Assembly: GCF_000424325.1 (NCBI RefSeq)
Contig: NZ_AUJR01000035.1
Span: 1 to 60,662 of the forward strand
Direction: 5' to 3'
Origin: [Clostridium] clostridioforme AGR2157
GTDB lineage: Bacteria; Bacillota; Clostridia; Lachnospirales; Lachnospiraceae
DNA length: 60,662 nucleotides
Shown here: positions 1 to 7,342 of the stretch, in pieces
How positions within the stretch are numbered: position 1 is the stretch's first letter
Layout of the letters: each line of letters opens with the position of its first letter
Translations under genes and position numbers: made by a program
The notes under the pieces: model-generated
The model's database searches: none
Seen by the model: the letters and a program-made list of their open reading frames with translations, nothing else
Told to the model about the DNA's origin: nothing

Positions 1-349
1 ATATAGTAGCAAGAGTAGTTGAGAACTATGGGCGCAACAGCCTGATTAAAAGGCTACAAGCGAACAAATGCGAGTGGTGCGGCGCAGAGAATGTACCGCT
101 CGAAATACACCATGTACGAAAACTCAAAGATTTAAGTGGCAGAAAACAATGGGAAATCGCCATGATTGGGCGCAGGCGCAAGACAATGGCACTCTGTATT
201 GACTGTCACGATAAGTTACACGCAGGGAAATTAGACTGACATCTGGAGAGCCGGATACATCGAGAGGTGTAAGTCCGGTTCGGAGGGGAGTTCTCGGAAA
301 CCTGCCATAGCGATATGGCAAGGCGCTGGGTTCTTACCCTACTTGTGAC
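1..349 (+). mobile_element. Group II intron, 3' end (maturase C-terminus plus domains V/VI)
   Basis: The window opens inside an intron-encoded protein that stops at 239. After it comes a domain V-like hairpin starting with GAGCCGGATA (about 247) and closing with GTCCGGTTCGG, then a domain VI-like region with the stem GCCATA-gcga-TATGGC (304-319). The predicted 3' splice site is near 349, just after acttgtgac, by analogy with other bacterial group II introns. Downstream the reading frame of a virB6/trbL-like protein continues, so the intron sits inside that gene in sense orientation. The exact splice base is inferred. Confidence 0.8.
3..239 (+). CDS. ltrA: Group II intron-encoded reverse transcriptase/maturase, C-terminal HNH part (5' truncated by window)
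   Basis: 78 residues are readable in frame from base 3 to the TGA at 237-239. They contain two zinc-knuckle pairs (CEWC near residue 23 and CIDC near residue 67) and the EIHH motif, the signature of the H-N-H DNA endonuclease domain at the C-terminus of LtrA-type proteins. In this family the HNH domain cleaves the bottom strand of the target during retrohoming, while the reverse transcriptase and maturase domains upstream aid splicing and cDNA synthesis. Those domains lie outside the window. The stop codon is followed directly by intron domain V, as expected when the protein is encoded in domain IV. The family call is firm; activity of the whole protein cannot be judged. Confidence 0.85.
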   Translation: MVARVVENYGRNSLIKRLQANKCEWCGAENVPLEIHHVRKLKDLSGRKQWEIAMIGRRRKTMALCIDCHDKLHAGKLD

Positions 350-617
350 CTCGGTGGCCCCCATCCCTATGGCCACCATGATGGGCAAGGAATGGGGCGG
401 CATGGGCCAGAACTATCTGCGCTCGTTGATTGCCCTGGGCTTCCAGGCATTTCTCATCATCGTCTGTGTGGCGATCTACGCCGTGCTGGTGCAGAGTATC
501 GCCACCGAATCCGACATCATCATGGCCATCTGGAGCTGCGTGGGTTATACGGTCCTGTTGTGCTTTACCCTCTTTAAGACCGGCAGCCTCGCAAAGTCTG
601 TGTTCAATGCACACTAA
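350..617 (+). CDS. VirB6/TrbL-like conjugation membrane protein, 3' exon interrupted by group II intron
   Basis: About 88 residues remain after the intron. The segment begins with TSVAPIPMATM and contains two predicted membrane helices, about residues 28-55 (LIALGFQAFLIIV region) and 62-85 (IWSCVGYTVLLCF). The sequence resembles the C-terminus of the polytopic VirB6/TrbL-like inner-membrane protein of Tn1549-type ICEs, which helps form the conjugative channel. The ATG at 315 lies inside intron domain VI and is not the true start; the N-terminal exon is upstream of the window. The gene depends on intron splicing to make full-length protein. It is followed after 11 bases by the methylase gene with a strong AAGGAGGG site, so the two are probably cotranscribed. 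Confidence 0.75.
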
Positions 618-628
618 GGAGGGTCTGT

Positions 629-1165
629 ATGGGGAAATATCAAATCATTTATGCAGATCCTCCCTGGAGCTACCGGAGCGGCAAAGTAAGCGGGGCAGCC
701 CAAAACCATTACCCAACCATGCCGGATGAACAGCTGTACCAGCTTCCGGTATCTACGCTGGCAGCCGATACAAGTGTTTTGTTTCTGTGGTGTACCTTTC
801 CCAAACTGCCCGAAGCGCTGAAACTCATTACGGCGTGGGGATTCACTTTCAAAACCGTTGCGTTTGTCTGGCTCAAGCAGAATAAATCCGGCAGCGGTTT
901 CTTCTTGGGCCTTGGCTGGTGGACGCGAAGCAACGCTGAGATTTGTCTGCTGGCTGTGAAAGGAAAACCCAAGAGAAAGAGCGCCAGCGTCCGGCAGCTG
1001 GTTTTTGCACCTGTTGAGCAGCACAGCAAGAAACCCGACATTGTTAGGGATCGGATTGTGGAACTCATGGGTGATTTGCCGCGCATTGAGCTGTTTGCCC
1101 GTCAAACCGCACCAGGATGGGATGCGTGGGGCAACGAAGTAGACAGCTCGATTTCATTTCCATAA
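629..1165 (+). CDS. MT-A70 family adenine-N6 DNA methyltransferase
   Basis: 178 residues. The catalytic DPPW motif lies at residues 11-14 (YADPPWSY), as in MT-A70-type enzymes that transfer a methyl group from SAM to N6 of adenine. The motif LFLWCTFPKL and the C-terminal ELFARQTAPGWDAWGNE are also typical. Start ATG 629 follows AAGGAGGG. The gene sits between virB6-like and prgI-like genes, a position often held by such a methylase in Tn1549-type elements. There its likely role (inference) is to mark the incoming or resident element against host restriction, or to influence regulation. No cognate endonuclease is visible nearby, so it looks like an orphan methylase. Target sequence unknown. 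Confidence 0.85.
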   Translation: MGKYQIIYADPPWSYRSGKVSGAAQNHYPTMPDEQLYQLPVSTLAADTSVLFLWCTFPKLPEALKLITAWGFTFKTVAFVWLKQNKSGSGFFLGLGWWTRSNAEICLLAVKGKPKRKSASVRQLVFAPVEQHSKKPDIVRDRIVELMGDLPRIELFARQTAPGWDAWGNEVDSSISFP

Positions 1166-1182
1166 AGAAGGAGGTAATCCCA

Positions 1183-1569
1183 ATGGCTTATGTACCCGTA
1201 CCCAAGGATCTTACAAAAGTCAAAACCAAGGTCGCATTCAACTTGACCAAGAGGCAGCTGGTCTGCTTCGGCGGCGGGGCGCTCATCGGCGTACCGCTTT
1301 TCTTTTTGCTCCGGGGGCCTGTGGGAAACAGCGTGGCAGCCATGTGTATGATGCTGGTCATGCTACCCTTCTTCATGCTGGCGATGTATGAAAAGCACGG
1401 CCAGCCCCTGGAAAAGATCGTGGGCAACATCATCAAGGTGGCCGTTATCCGACCCAAGGAGCGCCCGTATAGGACCAACAACTTTTATGCCGTTCTGGAA
1501 CGGCAGGCAAAACTCGACAAGGAGGTGTATGACATTGTTCACCGCAAAGAAAAACCGGCAGGCCGATAA
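1183..1569 (+). CDS. PrgI family conjugation membrane protein
   Basis: 128 residues. Two hydrophobic stretches follow a short N-terminus, about residues 25-48 (VCFGGGALIGVPLFFLL) and 53-72 (MCMMLVMLPFFMLAMY), and the C-terminus is basic and cytoplasmic. This architecture and the phrase LTKRQLVCF match the PrgI family, which precedes the VirB4 ATPase in Gram-positive type IV secretion loci and probably fills a VirB3-like role at the membrane. I chose ATG 1183 over the upstream in-frame ATG 1117 because AAGGAGG (1168-1174) is well placed and 1117 overlaps the methylase. The next gene starts 41 bases before this one ends, which suggests translational coupling. Confidence 0.85.
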   Translation: MAYVPVPKDLTKVKTKVAFNLTKRQLVCFGGGALIGVPLFFLLRGPVGNSVAAMCMMLVMLPFFMLAMYEKHGQPLEKIVGNIIKVAVIRPKERPYRTNNFYAVLERQAKLDKEVYDIVHRKEKPAGR

Positions 1570-3979
1570 GGATGGCAAACAGCCGCCGGTTTCCAAAAAG
1601 AAACGATTGTCCCGTGCCGACAGAAGGCAGATCGAGGCCGCCATCGCCCGTGCCAACCGCACGGATCGGAAAGAAAAGTCGGCCCAGGACAGCATCCCTT
1701 ATGAGCGGATGTGGCCGGACGGCATCTGCCGTGTGGCAGGCAGCCGCTACACAAAGACCATCCAATTCCAGGACATCAACTATCAGCTCTCGCAGAACGA
1801 GGACAAGACGGCGATCTTCGAGGGCTGGTGCGATTTCCTCAACTACTTCGACAGCTCCATTCAGTTCCAGCTGTCCTTTTTGAACCTCGCAGCCTCCGAG
1901 GAAACTTTTGCCCGCGCCATCAACATTCCTCTCCAGGGGGATGATTTTGACAGCATCCGGGTGGAGTACACCACCATGCTGCAAAACCAGTTGGCAAGAG
2001 GCAACAACGGTCTTATCAAGACCAAGTACCTGACCTTCGGCATCGACGCCGACAGCCTCAAGGCCGCCAAGCCTCGCCTGGAGCGCATTGAGACCGACAT
2101 TCTCAATAACTTCAAGCGTCTGGGCGTGGCCGCCGAGACCCTGGACGGCAAGGCGCGACTGGCACAGCTCCACGGTATCTTCCACATGGATGAACAGGTG
2201 CCGTTCCGCTTTGAATGGGATTGGCTGGCTCCGTCTGGTCTGTCCACCAAGGACTTCATCGCCCCGTCCGGCTTCGAGTTCCGTACCGGCAAGCAGTTCC
2301 GTATGGGTAAGAAATACGGGGCTGTTTCTTTTTTGCAGATTCTCGCGCCGGAGCTGAATGACCGAATGCTGGCGGATTTCCTGGACATGGAATCCAGCCT
2401 GATTGTCAGCCTGCATATCCAGTCCGTGGACCAGATCAAGGCCATCAAGACGGTCAAGCGGAAAATCACCGACCTGGACCGTAGCAAGATTGAGGAACAG
2501 AAAAAGGCTGTCCGTGCCGGGTATGACATGGACATCATTCCCTCCGACCTTGCCACCTACGGTGCCGAGGCCAAGAAGCTCTTGCAGGACTTGCAGAGCC
2601 GGAACGAGCGAATGTTCCTTGTCACCTTCCTGGTGCTGAACACGGCGGACAATCCCCGGCAGCTGGACAACAATGTATTCCAGGCCAGCTCCATCGCACA
2701 GAAGTACAACTGCCAGCTGACAAGGCTTGACTTCCAGCAGGAAGAAGGGCTGATGTCCGCGCTGCCCCTGGGTCTCAATCAGATCGAGATTCAGCGAGGG
2801 CTGACCACCAGTTCCACAGCTATCTTTGTTCCGTTCACCACCCAGGAGCTTTTCCAGAACGGCAAAGAGGCGCTGTACTACGGGATCAACGCCCTGTCCA
2901 ACAACCTCATCATGGTGGACCGCAAGCTGCTGAAAAATCCCAACGGACTGATTCTCGGTACGCCGGGTTCCGGCAAGTCCTTCAGCGCCAAGCGCGAGAT
3001 CGCGAACTGTTTCCTGCTCACCAATGATGACATCATCATCTGTGACCCGGAGGCCGAGTACGCGCCCTTGGTGGAGCGCCTGCATGGGCAGGTCATTAAG
3101 ATTTCGCCCACCTCCACCAACTACATCAACCCGATGGACCTGAACCTGGACTATTCGGACGATGAAAGTCCGTTGTCCCTCAAGTCTGACTTCATCCTGT
3201 CTTTGTGTGAGCTGATCGTGGGCGGCAAGGAGGGCTTGCAGCCGGTACAGAAAACCATCATTGACCGCTGTGTGCGGCTGGTCTATCAGACCTATCTCAA
3301 TGACCCCCGCCCGGAGAATATGCCCATCTTGGAGGACCTTTACAACCTGCTGCGGACGCAGGAGGAAAAAGAGGCACAGTACATTGCCACGGCGCTGGAA
3401 ATCTATGTAACCGGCTCCCTCAATGTGTTCAACCACCAGAGTAATGTGGACATCAACAACCGCATTGTCTGCTATGACATCAAGGAGCTGGGCAAGCAGC
3501 TGAAAAAGATCGGTATGCTGGTGGTCCAGGACCAGGTGTGGAACCGCGTCACCATCAACCGTGCCGCCCACAAGTCCACCCGTTACTACATCGACGAGAT
3601 GCATCTGCTGCTGAAAGAAGAACAGACCGCCGCCTACACGGTGGAGATTTGGAAGCGATTCAGAAAGTGGGGCGGCATCCCCACCGGCATCACGCAGAAT
3701 GTCAAGGACCTGCTTTCTTCCCGCGAGGTGGAGAACATCTTTGAGAACTCCGACTTCGTGTATATGCTCAACCAGGCGGGTGGAGACCGGCAGATTCTCG
3801 CCAAGCAGCTGGGCATTTCCCCGCACCAGCTTTCCTATGTGACCCACTCCAGCGAGGGCGAGGGCCTGCTGTTCTATGGCTCCACGATCTTGCCTTTCGT
3901 GGATCACTTCCCGAAGAATACCGAGCTGTACCGCATTATGACCACCAAACCCCAGGAACTGAAAAAGGAGGATGAATGA
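1529..3979 (+). CDS. VirB4-like conjugation ATPase
   Basis: 816 residues. Walker A is GTPGSGKS near residue 476; an acidic DPEAEY segment follows near 505, and YYIDEMHLLL near 685 fits Walker B. The N-terminal half has the mixed alpha/beta character of VirB4/TraE ATPases. In this family the protein powers assembly of the type IV secretion channel and substrate passage at the inner membrane. ATG 1529 is the likely start because AAGGAGG ends four bases before it; the longer frame back to 1388 is only an overlap with prgI. The stop overlaps the next gene's ATG (ATGA-like). This is the central motor of the transfer module in the window. Confidence 0.92.
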   Translation: MTLFTAKKNRQADKDGKQPPVSKKKRLSRADRRQIEAAIARANRTDRKEKSAQDSIPYERMWPDGICRVAGSRYTKTIQFQDINYQLSQNEDKTAIFEGWCDFLNYFDSSIQFQLSFLNLAASEETFARAINIPLQGDDFDSIRVEYTTMLQNQLARGNNGLIKTKYLTFGIDADSLKAAKPRLERIETDILNNFKRLGVAAETLDGKARLAQLHGIFHMDEQVPFRFEWDWLAPSGLSTKDFIAPSGFEFRTGKQFRMGKKYGAVSFLQILAPELNDRMLADFLDMESSLIVSLHIQSVDQIKAIKTVKRKITDLDRSKIEEQKKAVRAGYDMDIIPSDLATYGAEAKKLLQDLQSRNERMFLVTFLVLNTADNPRQLDNNVFQASSIAQKYNCQLTRLDFQQEEGLMSALPLGLNQIEIQRGLTTSSTAIFVPFTTQELFQNGKEALYYGINALSNNLIMVDRKLLKNPNGLILGTPGSGKSFSAKREIANCFLLTNDDIIICDPEAEYAPLVERLHGQVIKISPTSTNYINPMDLNLDYSDDESPLSLKSDFILSLCELIVGGKEGLQPVQKTIIDRCVRLVYQTYLNDPRPENMPILEDLYNLLRTQEEKEAQYIATALEIYVTGSLNVFNHQSNVDINNRIVCYDIKELGKQLKKIGMLVVQDQVWNRVTINRAAHKSTRYYIDEMHLLLKEEQTAAYTVEIWKRFRKWGGIPTGITQNVKDLLSSREVENIFENSDFVYMLNQAGGDRQILAKQLGISPHQLSYVTHSSEGEGLLFYGSTILPFVDHFPKNTELYRIMTTKPQELKKEDE

Positions 3980-4350
3980 CCATGAAACCCAATACTGAAC
4001 TGAACACCATGATGTTTTTTGACGATGCCCTAGAGAGTGAGCGCACCTGTCTGCTCACCGAGCTGGCCGATGCCGTCAGCGAGACCCGCACGGCGGCGGA
4101 TCAGGCGGCGGAGCTGAACGAGGATGGCGAGGCGGGTCTGCTGCGCCTGACGGAAATCTGGTGCGCCATGAACGGTGTTCCCGCCATCGTCATCTTCGAG
4201 GGCAGCCAGTCTGAGCTGCTGGCCAATGTGGTGGCGCAGATCTACGCCCATCTGCTTCAGCACCCCTTCCATGACCCTGTGGGGCTGGCCGTCTGTGTGG
4301 AGCTGCGCTACATGATGGACGCCCTCATGCTGGGTGAATGGGTTGAATAA
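3976..4350 (+). CDS. Conserved ICE protein of unknown function
   Basis: 124 residues, acidic, mostly helical and without obvious membrane segments or signal peptide. It begins at ATG 3976, which overlaps the virB4 stop, with GGAGG at 3967-3971; ATG 3982 is an equally possible start with better spacing. It ends 17 bases past the start of the hydrolase gene. The steady position between virB4 and the CHAP hydrolase in related elements suggests a small cytoplasmic partner of the transfer apparatus, but nothing in the sequence gives a biochemical role. Confidence 0.65.
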   Translation: MTMKPNTELNTMMFFDDALESERTCLLTELADAVSETRTAADQAAELNEDGEAGLLRLTEIWCAMNGVPAIVIFEGSQSELLANVVAQIYAHLLQHPFHDPVGLAVCVELRYMMDALMLGEWVE

Positions 4351-6076
4351 GGAACCGCGCCTGCGCTTTACAGACGAGGAACGCTCTGACCCGGCGCTGG
4401 AGAAGCCCATTCGTAAGGCGGACAAGGCCGCCGCCAAAGCGGATAAGGCGCAGGCTAAAATTCCCAAAAAGCAGGTCCGGCAAAAGACGGTAGACCCGGA
4501 GACCGGTAAAGTGACCACCAAGCTGGTGCTGGAGGACAAGAAGAAGCCGCCCTCCAAGCTGTCCCATGCGGTGCGGGATACCCCCGCCAATGCCGCCCTG
4601 GGGAAAGTTCACAAGGAAATCCGGGAGACCGAACAGGACAATGTGGGCGTGGAGAGCGCCCACAAGTCCGAGGAGGCTGCTGAGACCGGCGCACGGTTGG
4701 TTCGGGAGGGCTACCGCAGCCACAAGTTGAAGCCCTACCGCAAGGCAGCCCAGGCCGAGCAGAAGCTGGAGAAGGCCAATGTGAACGCCCTGTATCAGAA
4801 GTCCCTGCGGGAAAATCCTCAGTTTGCCAGCAACCCCATTTCCCGCTGGCAGCAGAAACAGGCCATCAAAAAGGAATACGCTGCCGCCAAGCGCGCCGGT
4901 CAAACTGCCGGGAATACCGCAAGCGCAGCCCAAAAGACCGGCAAGGCCGCCAAGACGGTCAAGGAAAAGGCACAGGAGGCCGGGGCATTCGTCATGCGCC
5001 ACAAAAAGGGCTTTCTGATTGCTGGCGCGATCTTCCTGCTGGTCTGTATGCTGCTCAACACCATGTCCTCTTGCTCCATGATGGCGCAGAGCATCGGTTC
5101 TGTGGTGTCCGGCACCACCTACCCGTCGGATGACCCGGAGCTGGTGGCGGTGGAGGCGGACTACGCTGCCAAGGAAGCGGCGCTGCAAGTCGAGATCGAC
5201 AACATCGAAAGCAGCCATCCGGGGTATGACGAGTACCGCTACGACCTCGACATGATCGGGCATGACCCCCATGAGCTGGCGGCCTACCTGTCCGCTGTCT
5301 TGCAGGGCTACACCCGGCAGAGCGCCCAGGCAGAGCTGGAGCGTGTATTTGATGCCCAGTATCAGCTGACGCTCACCGAGGAAGTTGAAGTACGCTATCG
5401 GACGGAAACCCGGACTGACAGCGAGGGCAATAGCTACACCGTTCAGGTTCCTTACAACTACTACATTCTGAATGTGAAGCTCACCAGCAAGCCCATTTCG
5501 TCTGTTGCCTCGGAGCTGTTGACCCCGGAACAGCTGGAGATGTACCAGGTGTACCGGCAGACGCTGGGCAACAAGCCGCTGATTTTCGGCGGTGGTTCCT
5601 CCGACACCAGCGATTCCGAGAGTTTAGCTGGTGTTGAGTTCGTCAACGGCACCCGCCCCGGCAATCAGGCCGTGGTGGATATAGCCAAAAGCCAGGTGGG
5701 CAATGTGGGCGGTCAGCCCTACTGGAGCTGGTACGGCTTTAACAGTCGCGTGGAGTGGTGCGCCTGCTTTGTATCCTGGTGCTACGGCCAGATGGGGCTG
5801 TCCGAGCCGCGCTTTGCCGCCTGCCAGTCCCAGGGCATCCCGTGGTTCCAGTCTCACGGACAATGGGGCGGGCGTGATTACGCCAATATTGCCCCCGGCG
5901 ACGCCATCTTCTTCGATTGGGACCTGGATGGCAGCGCCGACCATGTGGGCCTTGTGGTCGGCACGGACGGCAGCCGGGTCTACACCGTGGAGGGCAATTC
6001 CGGCGACGCCTGCAAGATCAAGAGTTATTCCCTGACCTACGAGTGCATCAAGGGTTACGGCCTGATGAACTGGTAA
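4334..6076 (+). CDS. CHAP-domain peptidoglycan hydrolase of the conjugation machinery (CD1108-like)
   Basis: 580 residues, starting at a GTG that overlaps the preceding gene. Residues 1-215 are a charged, Lys/Ala-rich cytoplasmic region with coiled-coil character. A single membrane helix lies near residues 231-250 (FLIAGAIFLLVCMLLN), and the rest would be outside the cell. The C-terminal 140 residues form a CHAP/NlpC-like amidase domain, with the catalytic cysteine in WCACFVSW and histidine in ADHVGLVVG. This is the VirB1-like enzyme that opens the cell wall for the transfer channel. The GTG has no strong Shine-Dalgarno site and is probably translated by coupling. Confidence 0.88.
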   Translation: MNGLNKEPRLRFTDEERSDPALEKPIRKADKAAAKADKAQAKIPKKQVRQKTVDPETGKVTTKLVLEDKKKPPSKLSHAVRDTPANAALGKVHKEIRETEQDNVGVESAHKSEEAAETGARLVREGYRSHKLKPYRKAAQAEQKLEKANVNALYQKSLRENPQFASNPISRWQQKQAIKKEYAAAKRAGQTAGNTASAAQKTGKAAKTVKEKAQEAGAFVMRHKKGFLIAGAIFLLVCMLLNTMSSCSMMAQSIGSVVSGTTYPSDDPELVAVEADYAAKEAALQVEIDNIESSHPGYDEYRYDLDMIGHDPHELAAYLSAVLQGYTRQSAQAELERVFDAQYQLTLTEEVEVRYRTETRTDSEGNSYTVQVPYNYYILNVKLTSKPISSVASELLTPEQLEMYQVYRQTLGNKPLIFGGGSSDTSDSESLAGVEFVNGTRPGNQAVVDIAKSQVGNVGGQPYWSWYGFNSRVEWCACFVSWCYGQMGLSEPRFAACQSQGIPWFQSHGQWGGRDYANIAPGDAIFFDWDLDGSADHVGLVVGTDGSRVYTVEGNSGDACKIKSYSLTYECIKGYGLMNW

Positions 6077-6106
6077 GGCCGATTTATGAGAAAAGGAGTG
6101 ATTGAA

Positions 6107-6364
6107 ATGGCTAAGAACAAAATCCAGCGCATTGACCAGGAGATTGCCAAGGTCCGCGAGAAGATCGCGGAGTACCAGGATAAGCTGAAAGCCCTGGAGG
6201 CGCAGAAAACCGAGGCGGAGAACCTGGAGATCGTCCAGATGGTGCGCGCTCTGCGGCTGACCCCGGAGCAGCTGAACGCCATGCTCTCCGGCGGTACGGT
6301 CCCTGGCATGGCCGCTGCCTCCGCCAACTACAACGAACAGGAGGACACCGACCATGAAGAATAA
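6107..6364 (+). CDS. DUF4315 family protein
   Basis: 85 residues. The first 45 residues are a highly charged heptad-rich coiled coil (KIQRIDQEIAKVREKI), followed by a short LTPEQLNAML helix, matching the DUF4315 family found in Tn1549-like ICEs. The ATG at 6107 is preceded by AAAAGGAG at 6091-6098; the earlier in-frame ATG at 6086 lacks a site. It overlaps the next gene by 11 bases. No enzyme motif is present; a structural or adaptor role in the transfer complex is possible but unproven. Confidence 0.75.
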   Translation: MAKNKIQRIDQEIAKVREKIAEYQDKLKALEAQKTEAENLEIVQMVRALRLTPEQLNAMLSGGTVPGMAAASANYNEQEDTDHEE

Positions 6365-7127
6365 GAGAATTTTCAAAACCCTTTCGGCTCTCTGCGCCGC
6401 CCTGGTGCTGATGATGGGCCTTTCCGTGACCGCCTTTGCCCAGGGGACGGACCAGCCCCCGGCGGAGGACGCCACAAACGACGCCAATGTGGTGGTGGAG
6501 GAAACCGAGGACAGTCCGGCTCTGACCCCGGATGGCAACGCCGCCCTGGTGGATGATTTCGGCGGCAACAAGCAGCTCATCACCGTCACCACCAAGGCGG
6601 GCAACTATTTCTACATCCTCATTGACCGGGCCAACGAGGACAAGGAAACCGCTGTCCACTTCTTGAACCAGGTGGACGAGGCGGACCTGATGGCGCTGAT
6701 GGAGGACGGTCAGACCACCCAGGAGCAGCCCGCCACCTGTACCTGTACGGAGAAATGTGTAGCCGGTGCGGTCAATACCGCCTGCCCGGTGTGTGCCACC
6801 AATATGAGCAGCTGCACGGGCAAGGAGCCGGAACCGGAGACCCCGGAAGAAACCCCGGAGCTGGAAGAACCGGCGCAGAAACCCGCAGGACTGAATCCGG
6901 CCATTCTTTTGGCGGTGCTGGCTCTGATGGGTGGCGGCGGTGCTTTTGCCTACTTTAAGCTGGTGAAAAACAAACCCAAGACCAAGGGAAACGACAATTT
7001 GGACGATTATGACTACGGCGAGGATGATACCGACCAGGAGGACGAGGACTCCTGGGAGACCGAGGAATCTGACGAGCTGGACGCTGACGGGGGCGGCGAC
7101 GAGGAAAGCGAGGACAAGACGGTTTGA
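6354..7127 (+). CDS. DUF4366 family cell-surface protein (CD1107-like)
   Basis: 257 residues. A signal peptide is clear (LSALCAALVLMMGLSVTAFA, residues 9-28). The mature part has a conserved extracytoplasmic segment around YFYILIDRANEDKETAVHFL, then a Cys-rich patch (CTCTEKC, CPVC, near 123-143), a Pro/Glu linker, a C-terminal membrane helix (ILLAVLALMGGGGAFAYF, about 184-201) and a strongly acidic cytoplasmic tail. This layout matches DUF4366 proteins encoded next to DUF4315 in these elements. It is probably a surface component of the mating channel. The cysteines could bind metal or form disulfides. Confidence 0.8.
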   Translation: MKNKRIFKTLSALCAALVLMMGLSVTAFAQGTDQPPAEDATNDANVVVEETEDSPALTPDGNAALVDDFGGNKQLITVTTKAGNYFYILIDRANEDKETAVHFLNQVDEADLMALMEDGQTTQEQPATCTCTEKCVAGAVNTACPVCATNMSSCTGKEPEPETPEETPELEEPAQKPAGLNPAILLAVLALMGGGGAFAYFKLVKNKPKTKGNDNLDDYDYGEDDTDQEDEDSWETEESDELDADGGGDEESEDKTV

Positions 7128-7342
7128 CCCGCTTCACCGACAGCCCCTATGAACGCATGATGACACGCAGGCCGGAGGGCGGGATGGAAACTTCCCGTCC
7201 TCCTTCTTTATCTCCCGGCCACCCCTGTTATGGCTGCGGAAATTACCGTGACGGTCAGCCCTGCGTGGGATTCTGCCACCGGCAGCTGACCGCATGGCTG
7301 CGGGAAAGGAGGAAGAAAAACAATGAAGCTGGTGATCGCTGA
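7124..7342 (+). CDS. Small Cys-rich protein, unknown function
   Basis: 72 residues with a compact cysteine cluster (CYGCGNYRDGQPCVGFC, about residues 35-51) that could bind zinc, followed by a basic helix. The frame opens at a TTG overlapping the DUF4366 stop; ATG 7157 or 7160 are alternative starts and would remove 11-12 residues. It overlaps topB by 20 bases. Its position is typical of a minor conserved ORF of the element. A nucleic-acid-binding role would fit a zinc cluster beside a topoisomerase gene but is a guess. Confidence 0.5.
   Translation: MTRFTDSPYERMMTRRPEGGMETSRPPSLSPGHPCYGCGNYRDGQPCVGFCHRQLTAWLRERRKKNNEAGDR

Noticed and set aside
1445-3907. 820-codon open frame antisense to the VirB4 gene
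   Set aside because: The plus strand holds clear ATPase motifs. The minus frame has repetitive Leu/Gly/Val-rich, domain-free sequence typical of the complement of GC-rich genes.
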